Shown one piece after another: positions 32,839 through 42,864 of a stretch of 64,000 bases of DNA. A program made the position numbers and the translations under genes. The first letter of the stretch is position 1. Each line of letters begins with the position of its first letter. The notes beneath the pieces are model-generated. The model was given only the letters and a program-made list of their open reading frames with translations. It did no database searches and had not been told where the DNA came from. Source of the stretch: Eremomyces bilateralis CBS 781.70 (lineage: Eukaryota > Ascomycota > Dothideomycetes > Eremomycetales > Eremomycetaceae). Location of the stretch: assembly GCF_010015585.1 (NCBI RefSeq), contig NW_022985075.1:186001-250000 (forward strand). Reading direction: 5' to 3'.

Positions 32839-35800
32839 GATAGGAGCCCATCTCGGGCCGGGGATATCGTAGATACTCTTGTCTCCCCGTGCAAATGCAG
32901 CGTGCCAATACAGATATCTCCGTGATCTGCATTTGTCATAATATCCGTCCAAATCCGTGTCGGAAGCTTCCCATTGCACCAATGGTTGAACCCGGACCAC
33001 TTGGATTGAGAGCTAAACTTCCCAACAAAGCTGTTGAAATTGTTGAGGTCGATGTTGGAAGGATGCCGGTCGGCCTGATTTGTATAACCCACGATGAGCA
33101 TAATTCTGCTCCAACCTCTTTCATTCGTGTGGCAGTTATGGTTCCCGGCTTCCGCCGGTGGTGCACAGATTGCCATAGACACGCGCACGTCCGGTGGACC
33201 ACGAGAAACGAAGCGGTGACGGTGAGCTTTTGTGGTCGGGGGTAATCATCTCCATCTCCGTGACGTCAATAGAGAGCGAGATGATCGGCTTGAGTAGAGT
33301 TCTAACGGTCTTAATCTGCGGTAGGATGCGGTGGACTGTGGACCCCTTCGACTTTCGGGGGCTCGTAAGAGCGAATGGCATGTGCCAATGCAGGATACTC
33401 ACCAAGCTAGGGACAGACCTTGACAGCTTCAGAGCTTCAGAGCTTCAGAGCTTCAGAGCTTCCAGTCAAACAGGGAGGCCTGCGGTCCGACGACCAGGTA
33501 CCGCTACTTTATTCCTGTGCCCTGTGGTACCAAGGAAACGGACGGTGTGTTGGCTTTCCACGTGGTCGTATCGAATGACCGTGCTGTACTGCGATGTCGG
33601 GTTAATAGGGGGCTAGGAGCGAGGCTCGAGAATATAGTAGAATAATGGTACCTCATGGTAGAAGTCCGACAGCTGATTGGAGCTCAAACATTCTGTAGTA
33701 GATCATGATTCACCGTTGGTTCGCTCTGAAGGATAATGTTCGTGAAGAATGAAGCTTAGCGAAGCTGGGGCATGTACCTTAGGCGGCATCATAGATTTCC
33801 TCAGGGGTTAGAAAACATGCTCAAAAAGGATCTGGGAGCGGTCTGGGAGCACTCGAATACATTCCGTAGCGGTCAATCTTTCGGAGAGGATCGTGGTTTA
33901 GCGCTTGGCAGTCCCTTAGCTTAAGAAAGGCAGCGATTGACGCATGCCGATGCAAATGCATGCGAGACTTGCGGAAGAATGGTCGCTAGGTCTTTTTTTA
34001 TGTCGTGGTGCCGCGAAGCTAAGTCGACATCATGATCGTATCTGACGCCAGGCTGTCCGACAGGTACTCTCCTCTGTTGAGGATGGAATGACAAACGGAG
34101 CCCCGTTGCCCTCATCGCTGCGGAATGTCGATAGATGAAGTGAAGAAGTATAACTTGATATTGACGATCTTCCTCTAGAGCAGTATCAAACAGTGGGACA
34201 GCTCCCATGCCTCGGCGGCATACCTTAATTCATGTTGCTGAGATTCGAGATCAAACGGGAAGCACTGGACGGAATGACGATGGTGCAATATCAGCTTTTT
34301 AGCTTGCCATTCCAACGCAGGCAAGGCTCGAAACAGTTCGAATTCGCATCACTCGGAGCGGTCTTCCGTTTCGCGTACCTGGCAACAGGGTTATTGAGGT
34401 TATGCAACTTCTGGAAGCTTTGTTGCAAGGGATGCCCTGATACGGAATATTGGAGTCCCCCTGTCCAGATTGGTCCGGGTAATTTCGAAACCACATGTGG
34501 AGCCGTTCTCTTTGGCAGCCTCGTTTGACATTATTGCCAGCAGTTCGGAGTCGCCGTTCATTGGGCGGAAAATCATCCATTATACTCCCGAGTCCTGAGC
34601 ATCTAGTTTCGCAATCCGTAGTGAGCGCCATGCTCTGGGATAGAAAGTGGATTCTGTGTCAGAGTCCACCGTTTGTTCCCCAGCGATCCCTCTCCGCCAT
34701 CTCACCGAGCCTTATCGACAAGGTCATTGATGGGTCACGATGTATTACTGCGCTATCTCCCAATCGCAGAGGAAAGATCTGACGTTTCCAATGCTAAGGG
34801 TCCAATTGCGGATTCATGGCGGCATCCTGTACTCCAATCCTGCAGGTTTACACGGGCAGATGGGAATCACGGCCCGGCTCTCAGCCACTCGATGTTCTTA
34901 TAGCCGCAGTAGGCACGGTAGTAATTAGGTACTTTGTGCGCCAGATTCACATGAAATCGAACCGTGGACTAAATCTGATTCGGGTCAACCTGTAGCTCGA
35001 GGCAAGTGGTTCTCTGTACAGAGTACACAGCAGCCAGTAGTAAGACCTTGTGGATGTTCTTGTGTAGCGGGTTTCGACATGGGGGGTTTGCTACCGTGGC
35101 TTCTGCATGTCTCCCGATAACCTGGTCCATCAACTGGGGTTTTCTGATTTGATGATAAGGTCGAAGCGTTGACTGTCGACAACTGACTTTGCTGAGTGTT
35201 GTCTCTGCCAAATCAGACTTCGATGTTTCTAATTAGGGAGCTACTCGCCTCTGGTTTGAGCCTTGGAGGGCCTCGGCAATCGGTTTCTCATCAGTTACTT
35301 CAGCACCCAAGACAAAGCCAAATGGTCTCGAACATGACCATTTTAAGTCCCTGTCGTGAGGCCGAAGGAACCCATCTTAGCATTCCCTAGCGCATAATGC
35401 GTTTCACTTATATGTCGGTTTCTAGACGTGTATCGATGGGAACATTACTGTAGACGCAACGAATCGAAACACCGCCGATAGCAGGACCGAGTTCCCGGCG
35501 GGTGTTACCGGTTGAACCGTCGAACGGCCGAAGCCTCGAAGACGCTAAAAGGCGGTCGGTTTCCACTAATTGAGTGGGCTTTGATCGTCATCGTAGTGAC
35601 ACGGACACTCTAAGAGTTCCACCATCGAAATATTGGTGGCATTCATGGAAGATCCGTTATTTTTCTCTTGTATGGTGGAGGAACTATCAGGCCAATAGAG
35701 TTAGCCTTCGCTTCGTTTATGCTGCTCCCGAAAGCGCTGTCCAATGCAACACTACCTTATCGCTGTTTCACAAAGAACACTGATAGACAAGTGCAAGTGA

Positions 35801-36314
35801 GGGCCGAAACCACCGAGAAGTCCCTGTAGTTAGCCACCTTCTGCCGGGTCTGCCCTCGTCGGATGTACAATGCATGCTACTACCAAAACAACAAGGTCAG
35901 CTCAGATCCTCGCCAACGTGGAAAGCTTGTCGATTTCATTCCCAGAGCAGCGGACAGAGACCAGCATCGGGCCAATACTGAGCCCGCTTACATCCTGTAG
36001 CGTTCCAGCCTGCCAGGGAGCTTGGATGGACCATGTAGATTTGCGCGAACGCTGGTCCTCGTCTGCAATCCCGCTATCCTCCCGAAGTCCCGAAGGCTCA
36101 TCGAAGCAAGGAAAGGGGAATGAGAAATGGAGTTCAGAATGAAGGCTCGCACGGTGTCATTGCGTTGAGCCCAACAGGAATTTATATCATCTGCTCCCAC
36201 GCCCTCCGTGGGGTTTGGACGTCGTAAGTCGAATTCAACCTCTTGTATTCCGCATTACCTCTTTTCTTTTTGCGGCCCGCTCCTTCTAGTCGCTTAGGCG
36301 TGGTTCGATTCAGA
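32839..36314. other. 3.5-kb gene-poor tract, possible gene relics
   Basis: No gene could be built here. Around 32840-33240 three frames on both strands are open for 250-350 bp at once, including a reverse-strand frame with NNFNSFVGKFSSQSKWSGFN; no family is recognised. Between 33920 and 35200 open frames of up to about 110 codons are broken and show no known motif. An 8-bp tandem repeat lies at 33425-33462. The sequence is not strongly AT-rich, so heavy RIP is not evident. It may hold decayed genes or a fast-evolving gene with many introns that I cannot resolve. Confidence 0.4.
33425..33462. repeat. 8-bp tandem repeat, about 4.7 copies
   Basis: AGCTTCAG is repeated four times without change from 33425, followed by a partial fifth copy. 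It lies in non-coding sequence. Confidence 0.9.
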
Positions 36315-37695
36315 ATGGCTCCCACAGCTCTCGCTGACCTGTATCCAATCCCAGCCCGGCATTACAACAAAAATCAAGTCCAAGCGTCGGTGCTAAGTGG
36401 TCCAAAACAATTGTCGCTGGTATGTATTACCCCATCGTGAACATTCGTCTTCCAATCCCATGCATCGATCTCGTGGGGGTTTGTCATGTGTACCTGCGTC
36501 AACCTTGCTCATTCTCCACGTTAGGAAACACGAACTATATCCGATCCCGCACCCCACGAACTCCAGGTCCAGATCAAGGCTACTGGCCTCTGTGGAAGTG
36601 ATTGCTCCTATTATAGCAAGTTCCGCAACGGAGACCTGCAGGCCCATGAACCCTTGACTCTTGGCCATGAATCGAGTGGTGTCGTCGTTTCCATCGGGAG
36701 CGCCGTCTCGGGCTTCCAGATCGGTGACAGAGTAGCACTTGAAGTGGGAGTGCCGTGCGACAACTGTCGGTCATGTCAGCGTGGTCGATATAATCTCTGC
36801 CCATCGATGCGATTTCGAAGCAGTGCTAAGTCATTTCCACACTATCAAGGAACGCTCCAGGACCGGATAAATCACCCGGCGAAATGGTGTCACCGGTACG
36901 GTATCCCCTTGAATATTGCAATGCAAAGCTAATCCCGTCAGTGTCCCTCCACACGTCTCCGACGAAGCTGCCGCTCTGCTAGAACCTCTGTCTGTTGCGA
37001 TCCATGCAACAAGAAGAGCCACCATCGAACCTGGAGATACGATTGTGGTTTTCGGAGCGGGCACGATCGGACTCCTCGTCTCAGCAATGGCTAAGCTAGG
37101 TGGCGCCGATGTAGTCATTGCAGATATCGACAGTGGTCGTGTTGCATACGCGCTCATGAAGGGGTTCGCGTCGAAAGGCGTCGTCGTGAATCAGTACAGC
37201 GATGCATGCCATCTATCAGAGCAGCTCCAAGCGGCCAAACACGTTTCAGACGAGGTCTTGCGAATTGCGTCATCGGGCGAAATGGACTTTGAGGGGGCTG
37301 ATGTGACTTTTGATTGTACCGGAAAGGAGATATGCATGCAAGCCGGGCTACATGTAAGCGCGACGATACCGACATGTCAAAGACCAAGCTAACGACTTCA
37401 GACGACTCGTCCAGGAGGACAGCTTGTGATGGTTGGTATGGGTACACCCATCCAAACGCTCCCAATGTCCGCTGCGCACCTCAAGGAGGTGGATATCATT
37501 GGGATTTTCCGATATGCCAACACCTATCCCACCGGTATCAAGCTACTCTCAAGCGGCCAAATCCCTTGTCTTGACGACTTGGTGACTCATCGGTTCGAAG
37601 GGCTGAATACCGTGAAAGAGGCATTTGAGCTGGCTGGGAGAACGTCGGACGACCAAGGTCGACTGGTTCTGAAGGTTGTCGTAAAGACGGTTTAA
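36315..37695 (+). CDS. Zinc-dependent polyol (sorbitol/xylitol) dehydrogenase, MDR family
   Basis: Exons 36315-36419, 36525-36895, 36942-37353 and 37402-37695 give 393 residues. The catalytic zinc site is visible: GLCGSD (Cys), LTLGHESSG (His-Glu) and the later LLEPLSVAIHA (Glu). The structural zinc loop has four Cys in CDNCRSCQRGRYNLC, a pattern close to polyol dehydrogenases. The Rossmann motif VVFGAGTIGLLVSAMAKLGG is followed by DVVIADID, whose acidic end favours NAD+. The C-terminus has IIGIFRYANTYPTGIKLL, typical of sorbitol/xylitol/arabinitol dehydrogenases. The likely job is oxidation of a sugar alcohol to a ketose; the substrate cannot be set from sequence. The second intron has a weak GTACGG donor. 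A transposon begins 380 bp downstream. Confidence 0.85.
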
Positions 37696-38076
37696 TGACA
37701 GAAGTTGCGGGGATTGAGCTTCAATCAACAAAGACTAGATCAAGGAATAGACTCGAACAAATAGATGGAACTGGGTTTACGGAATAAGGGAGCATTATGC
37801 TGAAGGGAAAGAAATTGGACATTTCGGTTTACAAAAAAGGAAACAGACTGGTGCGCTACATGGAGTGAGGTGGAACATGACAGGAATGGCATGACCATAC
37901 GATTTTTGGGTCATGGATAAATCCACGGTTCCTACATCAAAGGGGAGCACTATTAGTCTTTAAATCACCTAAATCCACCATCGTCTGGCAACGAGTGTGC
38001 AGAAGTTGAAGTTGCTGTGCTGTGAAATTGGTGTGAATTTGGTGGGGGCTGAGAGAGCTAATAGAACAATTTGATA
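37696..38076. other. Intergenic, 3' region of the polyol dehydrogenase
   Basis: The 381 bp up to the transposon end show no gene. The last bases contain AATTTGATA, which recurs after the right end of the element. Confidence 0.5.
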
Positions 38077-38146
38077 ACTAACTTAGTTAACTTAAGTTAA
38101 CTAACGTAATCCACCAGCGAGTCGCCCAAACCACCGAGTCGCCCAC
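38077..38146 (+). repeat. Left terminal inverted repeat of the Fot1-like element
   Basis: It begins ACTAACTTAGTTAA and ends GAGTCGCCCAC. Relative to the right end it has about 5 extra bp (CTTAA or equivalent) near base 15. The inner part contains two direct copies of CGAGTCGCCCA, at about 38128 and 38135-38145, which may serve as transposase binding sites (inference). Confidence 0.9.
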
Positions 38147-38184
38147 TTCATCTCCGTAACAGCGATCATCACGATTTTTTCGCA

Positions 38185-39849
38185 ATGTCTCAACAACAGA
38201 GCCCTCAATTACCTTCAAATGAAGCTAGAATGAACCTAGCCATCCAGACTATCGAACAAGACCAAGTTCAATCAATTCGAGAAGCTGCAAAAGCTTACAA
38301 CGTCCCGTGGAGTACCTTACGTGACCGCCGCAACGGAATGACTGCACGAAGCGATTGTGTCCCGAATTCGAAAAAGCTCTCAAATATGGAAGAAAGGGTG
38401 ATTATCGACTACTGCCTCGATGTCGACGCGCGCGGATTTCAGCTCAATTACGATATGTTGCGAGATATAGCCAACAAGCTACTCAGCGATCGCGGTCAGG
38501 CTCACGTTGGTATCAATTGGCCGTCAAGATTCGTACAACGCGTTCCAGAGCTCAAAACACGTGTTAATCGAAAGTACGACTATAAAAGAGCCCTGAACGA
38601 AGATCCAGAGATTATTGGCGCGTGGTTTCGCCTCGTACGCAACGTGAAGGCAAAATACGGTATCCTGGATGAAGATACATACAACTTTGATGAAGTTGGC
38701 TTTCAAATGGGCGTAATCGGGACGCGCATGGTCATCACGGGTACCGAACGACGTCAGACTCCAAAAACCTTGCAGCCAGGCAATACAGAATGGGTGACAT
38801 CGATCATTGCTGCCAGCGCGCAAGGTTGGATTGTCCCACCCTTCATCATCTTCAAAAGCGCTCGACATTACAATACCTGGTACGAGGCGATTGCGGATAG
38901 GCCTGATTGGGTTCTATCAGTTAGCGAGAAGGGCTGGACGTCCCTTGAGCATGGATTTGAGTGGTTAAAGCATTTTAATCGCTTCACAGAAGACCGTACG
39001 ACTGGCGCCTATCGGCTTCTGATTATGGATGGCCATAACAGCCATGACACTATCCAATTCCAGGATTTCTGCAAGGACCAGAAGATTATTACTCTCTGCA
39101 TGCCTTCGCATTCATCTCATTTGCTACAACCCCTCGACGTTGGCTGTTTTGGGCCATTAAAGCGCGCGTATAGCAAGGAGATTGAGGACTTTATCCGGTG
39201 CCGCATCAACCACATCACGAAAGAGGACTTTTTACCTGCTTTCAAGACCGCCTTCGAAAAAGCAATTGCTACGGAGAATATCCAGGGCGCCTTCAAAGGC
39301 GCAGGATTAGTGCCTTTCGATCCAGAAGCTGTTATTTCAAAGCTTGATGTCCGATTACAGACCCCGACGCCATTACCAGAGATCACTCAATGGGAGTCGC
39401 AAACACCACGCAACGTCGCTGAAATAAGGTCCCAAACAGAGTACATACGACAGCGCCTTCAAAGAGATCAAAATACCTCCCCAACACCGCTTTTAGAAAG
39501 CTTTTCAAGCCTTGAAAAGGGTGTTCAAATGGTCGCGCACGGAGCTTCAATCATGGAGGTCGAGATAGGAAAGCTTCGGAAGGCAAACGAGACGCTATCA
39601 AAGCGCAAACAACGCAAAAAAAAGGTGCTTAAGGGCGCTAATACGCGCTCAATTACTGATGGGCTTGAATTAGCTGTACAACGTCGGGATCAAGATATAA
39701 TCAGTGAAAATGGTACTTCTAATGACGTTCCCGCAAGGCGCCAGCGACGTTGCGGACGCTGTCGCGAGCCAGGACATCGCGTTGAGACCTGTACAATGCC
39801 TCAATTAGCTATACCAGAAAACGTAGATCCTAGCCTACTTCCTAATTAA
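38185..39849 (+). CDS. Fot1/pogo-type transposase (DDE_1), intact
   Basis: One exon of 554 residues. Residues 12-60 form the Psq-like helix-turn-helix (NLAIQTIEQDQVQSIREAAK, YNVPWSTLRDR), and 65-130 the CENP-B-type DNA-binding domain (LNYDMLRDIANKLL, WPSRFVQRVPELK). The catalytic triad is Asp169 (NFDEVGFQMG), Asp282 (LLIMDGHNSH) and Asp318 (LLQPLDVGCFG), with 35 residues between the last two. The C-terminal part has a charged helix with KRKQRKKKV and a zinc knuckle CGRCREPGHRVETC near 524-537. All three Asp are present and the frame has no break, so the enzyme may be active. It inserts and excises the element at TA sites. Confidence 0.95.
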   Translation: MSQQQSPQLPSNEARMNLAIQTIEQDQVQSIREAAKAYNVPWSTLRDRRNGMTARSDCVPNSKKLSNMEERVIIDYCLDVDARGFQLNYDMLRDIANKLLSDRGQAHVGINWPSRFVQRVPELKTRVNRKYDYKRALNEDPEIIGAWFRLVRNVKAKYGILDEDTYNFDEVGFQMGVIGTRMVITGTERRQTPKTLQPGNTEWVTSIIAASAQGWIVPPFIIFKSARHYNTWYEAIADRPDWVLSVSEKGWTSLEHGFEWLKHFNRFTEDRTTGAYRLLIMDGHNSHDTIQFQDFCKDQKIITLCMPSHSSHLLQPLDVGCFGPLKRAYSKEIEDFIRCRINHITKEDFLPAFKTAFEKAIATENIQGAFKGAGLVPFDPEAVISKLDVRLQTPTPLPEITQWESQTPRNVAEIRSQTEYIRQRLQRDQNTSPTPLLESFSSLEKGVQMVAHGASIMEVEIGKLRKANETLSKRKQRKKKVLKGANTRSITDGLELAVQRRDQDIISENGTSNDVPARRQRRCGRCREPGHRVETCTMPQLAIPENVDPSLLPN

Positions 39850-39906
39850 TAAATTGCTTCAGTAGTTGTTGAGATATTCAGGTTACGGTAGTGGGCCACG
39901 GTTGAG

Positions 39907-39971
39907 GTGGGCGACTCGGTGGTTTGGGCGACTCGCTGGTGGATTACGTTAGTTAACTTAACTAAGTTAGT
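39907..39971 (-). repeat. Right terminal inverted repeat of the Fot1-like element
   Basis: It is the reverse complement of the left repeat, with outer end CTAAGTTAGT meeting TA at 39972. It is about 65 bp long. Beyond TA the sequence GTTAACT leads into a second copy of AATTTGATA. Confidence 0.9.
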
Positions 39972-40151
39972 TAGTTAACTAATTTGATATTAGCCTTATA
40001 TCCATATGCCTGAGGCCACAATATCTGGTTCAACCTCCAACTGAACGCAAGCTCTCTGACAGTCTCTCCAGGCAAGCAGTAATAAACAAAAGATGGGCAT
40101 GAACCATTCATTCTATTAGAAGGCCACGACTCCGGCCGACGTACACCCATC
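39972..40151 (+). promoter_or_regulatory. Short remaining upstream region of CSN6 after transposon insertion
   Basis: Only 180 bp lie between the transposon end and the CSN6 start codon. Unless the start site is very close, part of the original promoter is displaced by 1.9 kb or the promoter lies entirely in this stretch. Confidence 0.5.
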
Positions 40152-41464
40152 ATGCAGACCGAATCCCCGAATCCTCTAATACACAATGCTCCAGCATCGG
40201 ATACCAGTCCCCGCGTCCAGCTCCATCCTCTTGTCCTCCTCACGATTTCCGACACCATCACCCGGCACAATCTCCGCGACAGCGAGGAGCTAAGCGTGGG
40301 AATCATCCTTGGCCAGCAGAATGGCCGTGAAGTCACCATGGAAGCTGCGTTTGAGTGTAAGACGGTTACCACAGAGGGCACGGTCTTGTTCGACGAGGAG
40401 TATCTCAGGGTGCGGCTCGATCACTGTAAGTGACCGGATACTCTGGACAGATAGGAACCATGACTAATTCAACATGAAGTGAGAGAAGTCTATCCGTCTC
40501 CGCAGCTCGATTTGGTGGGCTGGTTCGGCCTCGGGCTCCCATCTGGACCCGCGTTGTATCACTCCGTGATCCAGGATCAATTCCAGCACCGACTGGGACA
40601 CGACAATGCGTTACTGCTCCTCTTTCACCCTACCGCGGTCGGCGAACCCGAATTGGCTATGGGGAAGCTCCCAGTTTCGGTATATGAAGGCGTCGTTATC
40701 AACGAACCGAACGCCATGGATGTCGACGGCGGTGATCGAGCGAAGGGCCTGAGATTTAGGGGGTTGGAGTGTGCGATCGAGACGAGCGAGGCGGAAATGA
40801 TCGCGATCGACTTCGTAGCTAAGGGTGGAGGGAATGCCACGGCTGTGGAACGGCCCAACGAGCCGGCGAGTGAGTCGAGCGGGAAAGGCAAGGGGAAAGC
40901 GCTCTCCGTAGACGACTTGGTAAACGGAGCAGAACAGGCACCGGAAGTCCAGCTTTCTCCCGCGGAAGAAGATCGTATGGCTGGTCTTGGCTCCGAACTT
41001 GAGATTCCCGAGGCTAACACAGCACAGTCATCTCGTCCCTTACCGCAAAGCTCAACGCGAGCAAGATGCTCCACCAACGCATTTCTCTCCTCGGATCGTA
41101 CGTCTCGTCTCTACCACCCTCCTACCTCACCGATCCCTCGCTTCCGATCCAAACCTCCTCCGACCCCGAAACCGACCAGACGCTCCCAAACCATCAAATC
41201 CTCCGCTCCATCTCGGGCCTCATCCGCCGCCTGCCCATCCTCCCGCCACCATCCACCGTGGAATTCCAGCGCGAAGTATCCGAGCAGCGCACAGACGTGA
41301 CGCTACTCGACCTGCTCGCGAAGGTGACCGAGTCGATCAATGAGAGCCGCGAAATGGGCAAGAAAGTGGCGGCGGTGGAAATTGGTCGGTCGTTTGGACG
41401 GAAGGGGTCGGGGATGCAGGGTCTACAGGAACTGCCGTCCACGGCATTCGACAGTCCGACGTGA
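40152..41464 (+). CDS. csn6: COP9 signalosome subunit 6 (CSN6)
   Basis: Exons 40152-40425, 40480-40974 and 41028-41464 give 401 residues. The MPN domain starts VQLHPLVLLTISDTITRHNL and continues through LSVGIILGQQNGREVTMEAA and LDLVGWFGLGLPSGP. The JAMM metal residues are absent, as in all CSN6/Rpn8-type MPN- proteins, so it is a scaffold. A linker of Ala/Glu/Ser with GKGKGKALSVDDL follows. The last exon has the C-terminal helices (LTAKLNASKMLHQRISLLGS and TDVTLLDLLAKVTESINESR). CSN6 pairs with the CSN5 deneddylase, which removes Nedd8 from cullins; in Aspergillus the complex controls development and light response. The linker is longer than in animals. A Fot1-like element ends 180 bp upstream. 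Confidence 0.9.
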
Positions 41465-42270
41465 AGGGAGCATGACTCACATGACGTTGACGAATAATGA
41501 TGGGAATTCATGAGTTGCTCGTCGTTGAGAGGTTCTACCAGCGAGCATTCTGCCTAGTATTGCAGGCGTAACATTCTTATAGAATCGAACGTGGTCCTGA
41601 AGACCAACGGTCTGCTCTGTAGAAGGGAATAAAGATGCACTTCAAATCGCACTCCCCAATGAATGAGCGTCCATGGTGATATGATGGTAGTATATATGAG
41701 CTGATAAGCGGCACGATAAAGCAGTATGTGCCCTGATCCGTACATCATAACCCCTGGGTCTAATGCACGAATCCTCCGAAACTCTCGCTAGTGTATTTTC
41801 ATAGGTGTCAACCCGAGGGAATCGAAAGTTTGGGTTGTGAAACAAATGAGTCATCAAAGTGGCTACGATACTATAAAAATCGAACCAAGAACGACGCCCT
41901 GAGGAACTTGTGATCGATTGAACATGACAACACTATCGCGAAATCCATCCCTCAACTGCTCCGCCGAGAACCGCTAACGTCGACGCCCTTCCAATAGTTT
42001 CCTTCTCCAACGAGTTGGCGTTGATAGGGGAAAGCCGCCTGTGTCTCAAACTCAATATCATCAGATCCCGCAAGTGTTCCGCAAGATGCCCTTGGTGAAA
42101 GCAATACTCATCACATCAGGATCCCTCGAGCCAGCATCTGTCAAATCAGCATCTGTCAAATCAGTATATATCACAAGAGGACGCACCAATTGGGCATCCA
42201 TCAAGGTTAGCCTCCGTAAAGTTGCATGCATCGAGGGAGCATATAAGCAACAATGTCAAGCCACAACTCC
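41465..42270. other. Intergenic, no gene seen
   Basis: These 806 bp between two convergent genes hold a small direct repeat of GCATCTGTCAAATCA (about 42134-42163, two copies). No gene is recognised. Confidence 0.5.
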
Positions 42271-42864
42271 TCACATCATTGCCCGGCGAGCCGCTCGGTG
42301 AGCCTCCTTCGCCAGTTTGAGGTCCCAGTCTTCATCCTCCGCCACCGGCCTGAATCCATTGAATTCTTCGAATTCTTTGACCGGTTCCGGCTCTGGCAGG
42401 TCCTCAGGGGTAACCTCATTACGCAACGGAGACGGCTTGCCAGGTTCGAAATCGTAGGAACCGGTGGCATATCCACGCTTCTTTTCCTTGGTCCAGAACT
42501 CGCCCTCGACCTTCCAGAGTTCGCAGAGGTTGCACTTGAATTCTGGAGCGTTGAACCCGAGGAGCTTGAACTGGGTGGTGCCTTTTGCGAGGCGGGGGTC
42601 GTCTTTCATAGCCGCAATGGTATTCGCTTCCGCATCTAGATCCTCGAGTGTCTTGGTGTGATCATTGTGAACTTGGTTCCAAAAGTCGAACCAGTCCTCC
42701 CTGAGGCAAGGGCCGCATTTGGTTTGGAAGAGGATCTCTAGTGGGTCATCCCAACCGCGACAAGGACCATACCCTTTCTGGCTGTAGCCATGGTCGAGGC
42801 AGTAGGAGATGCGATGCCGGACGATGTGGTTGCAGGAGTAGATGTGCCAGCGGTATTTGCACAT
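42271..42864 (-). CDS. Cysteine-rich fungal protein of unknown function
   Basis: One exon of 197 residues. The N-terminal 60 residues are rich in Cys and His: MCKYRWHIYSCNHIVRHRIS, YCLDHG, GYGPCRGW and KCGPCLREDW, suggesting metal binding. A second pair CNLCELW lies near 117. The rest is charged, with KKRGYATGSYDFEPGKPSP and an acidic stretch PEPEPVKEFEEF. Codon use and sustained frame support real coding, but I know no named family. Proteins with this kind of N-terminal Cys/His pattern occur widely as uncharacterised fungal proteins. No signal peptide or membrane span is seen. It stands alone between two long non-coding stretches. Confidence 0.65.
   Translation of the reverse strand: MCKYRWHIYSCNHIVRHRISYCLDHGYSQKGYGPCRGWDDPLEILFQTKCGPCLREDWFDFWNQVHNDHTKTLEDLDAEANTIAAMKDDPRLAKGTTQFKLLGFNAPEFKCNLCELWKVEGEFWTKEKKRGYATGSYDFEPGKPSPLRNEVTPEDLPEPEPVKEFEEFNGFRPVAEDEDWDLKLAKEAHRAARRAMM

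Larger units (their letters stand above)
38077..39971 (+). mobile_element. Fot1/pogo-type DNA transposon, apparently complete
   Basis: The 1895-bp element has terminal inverted repeats of about 65-70 bp, a TA on each side (38075-38076 and 39972-39973) and one intact transposase gene. Size, TA target and DD35D transposase fit the Fot1 branch of the Tc1/mariner-pogo superfamily, which is common in filamentous ascomycetes. The inverted repeats match outside one 5-bp length difference. The absence of stops in the gene points to recent arrival or weak RIP. It sits between the polyol dehydrogenase and CSN6. Confidence 0.93.

Noticed and set aside
32889-33245. 118-codon plus-strand frame after the epoxide hydrolase
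   Set aside because: Two reverse frames are open at the same place, so openness alone is not evidence; no family is recognised.
33425-33462. Telomere-like or regulatory repeat (AGCTTCAG)n
   Set aside because: It is a short simple tandem repeat in non-coding DNA without further context.
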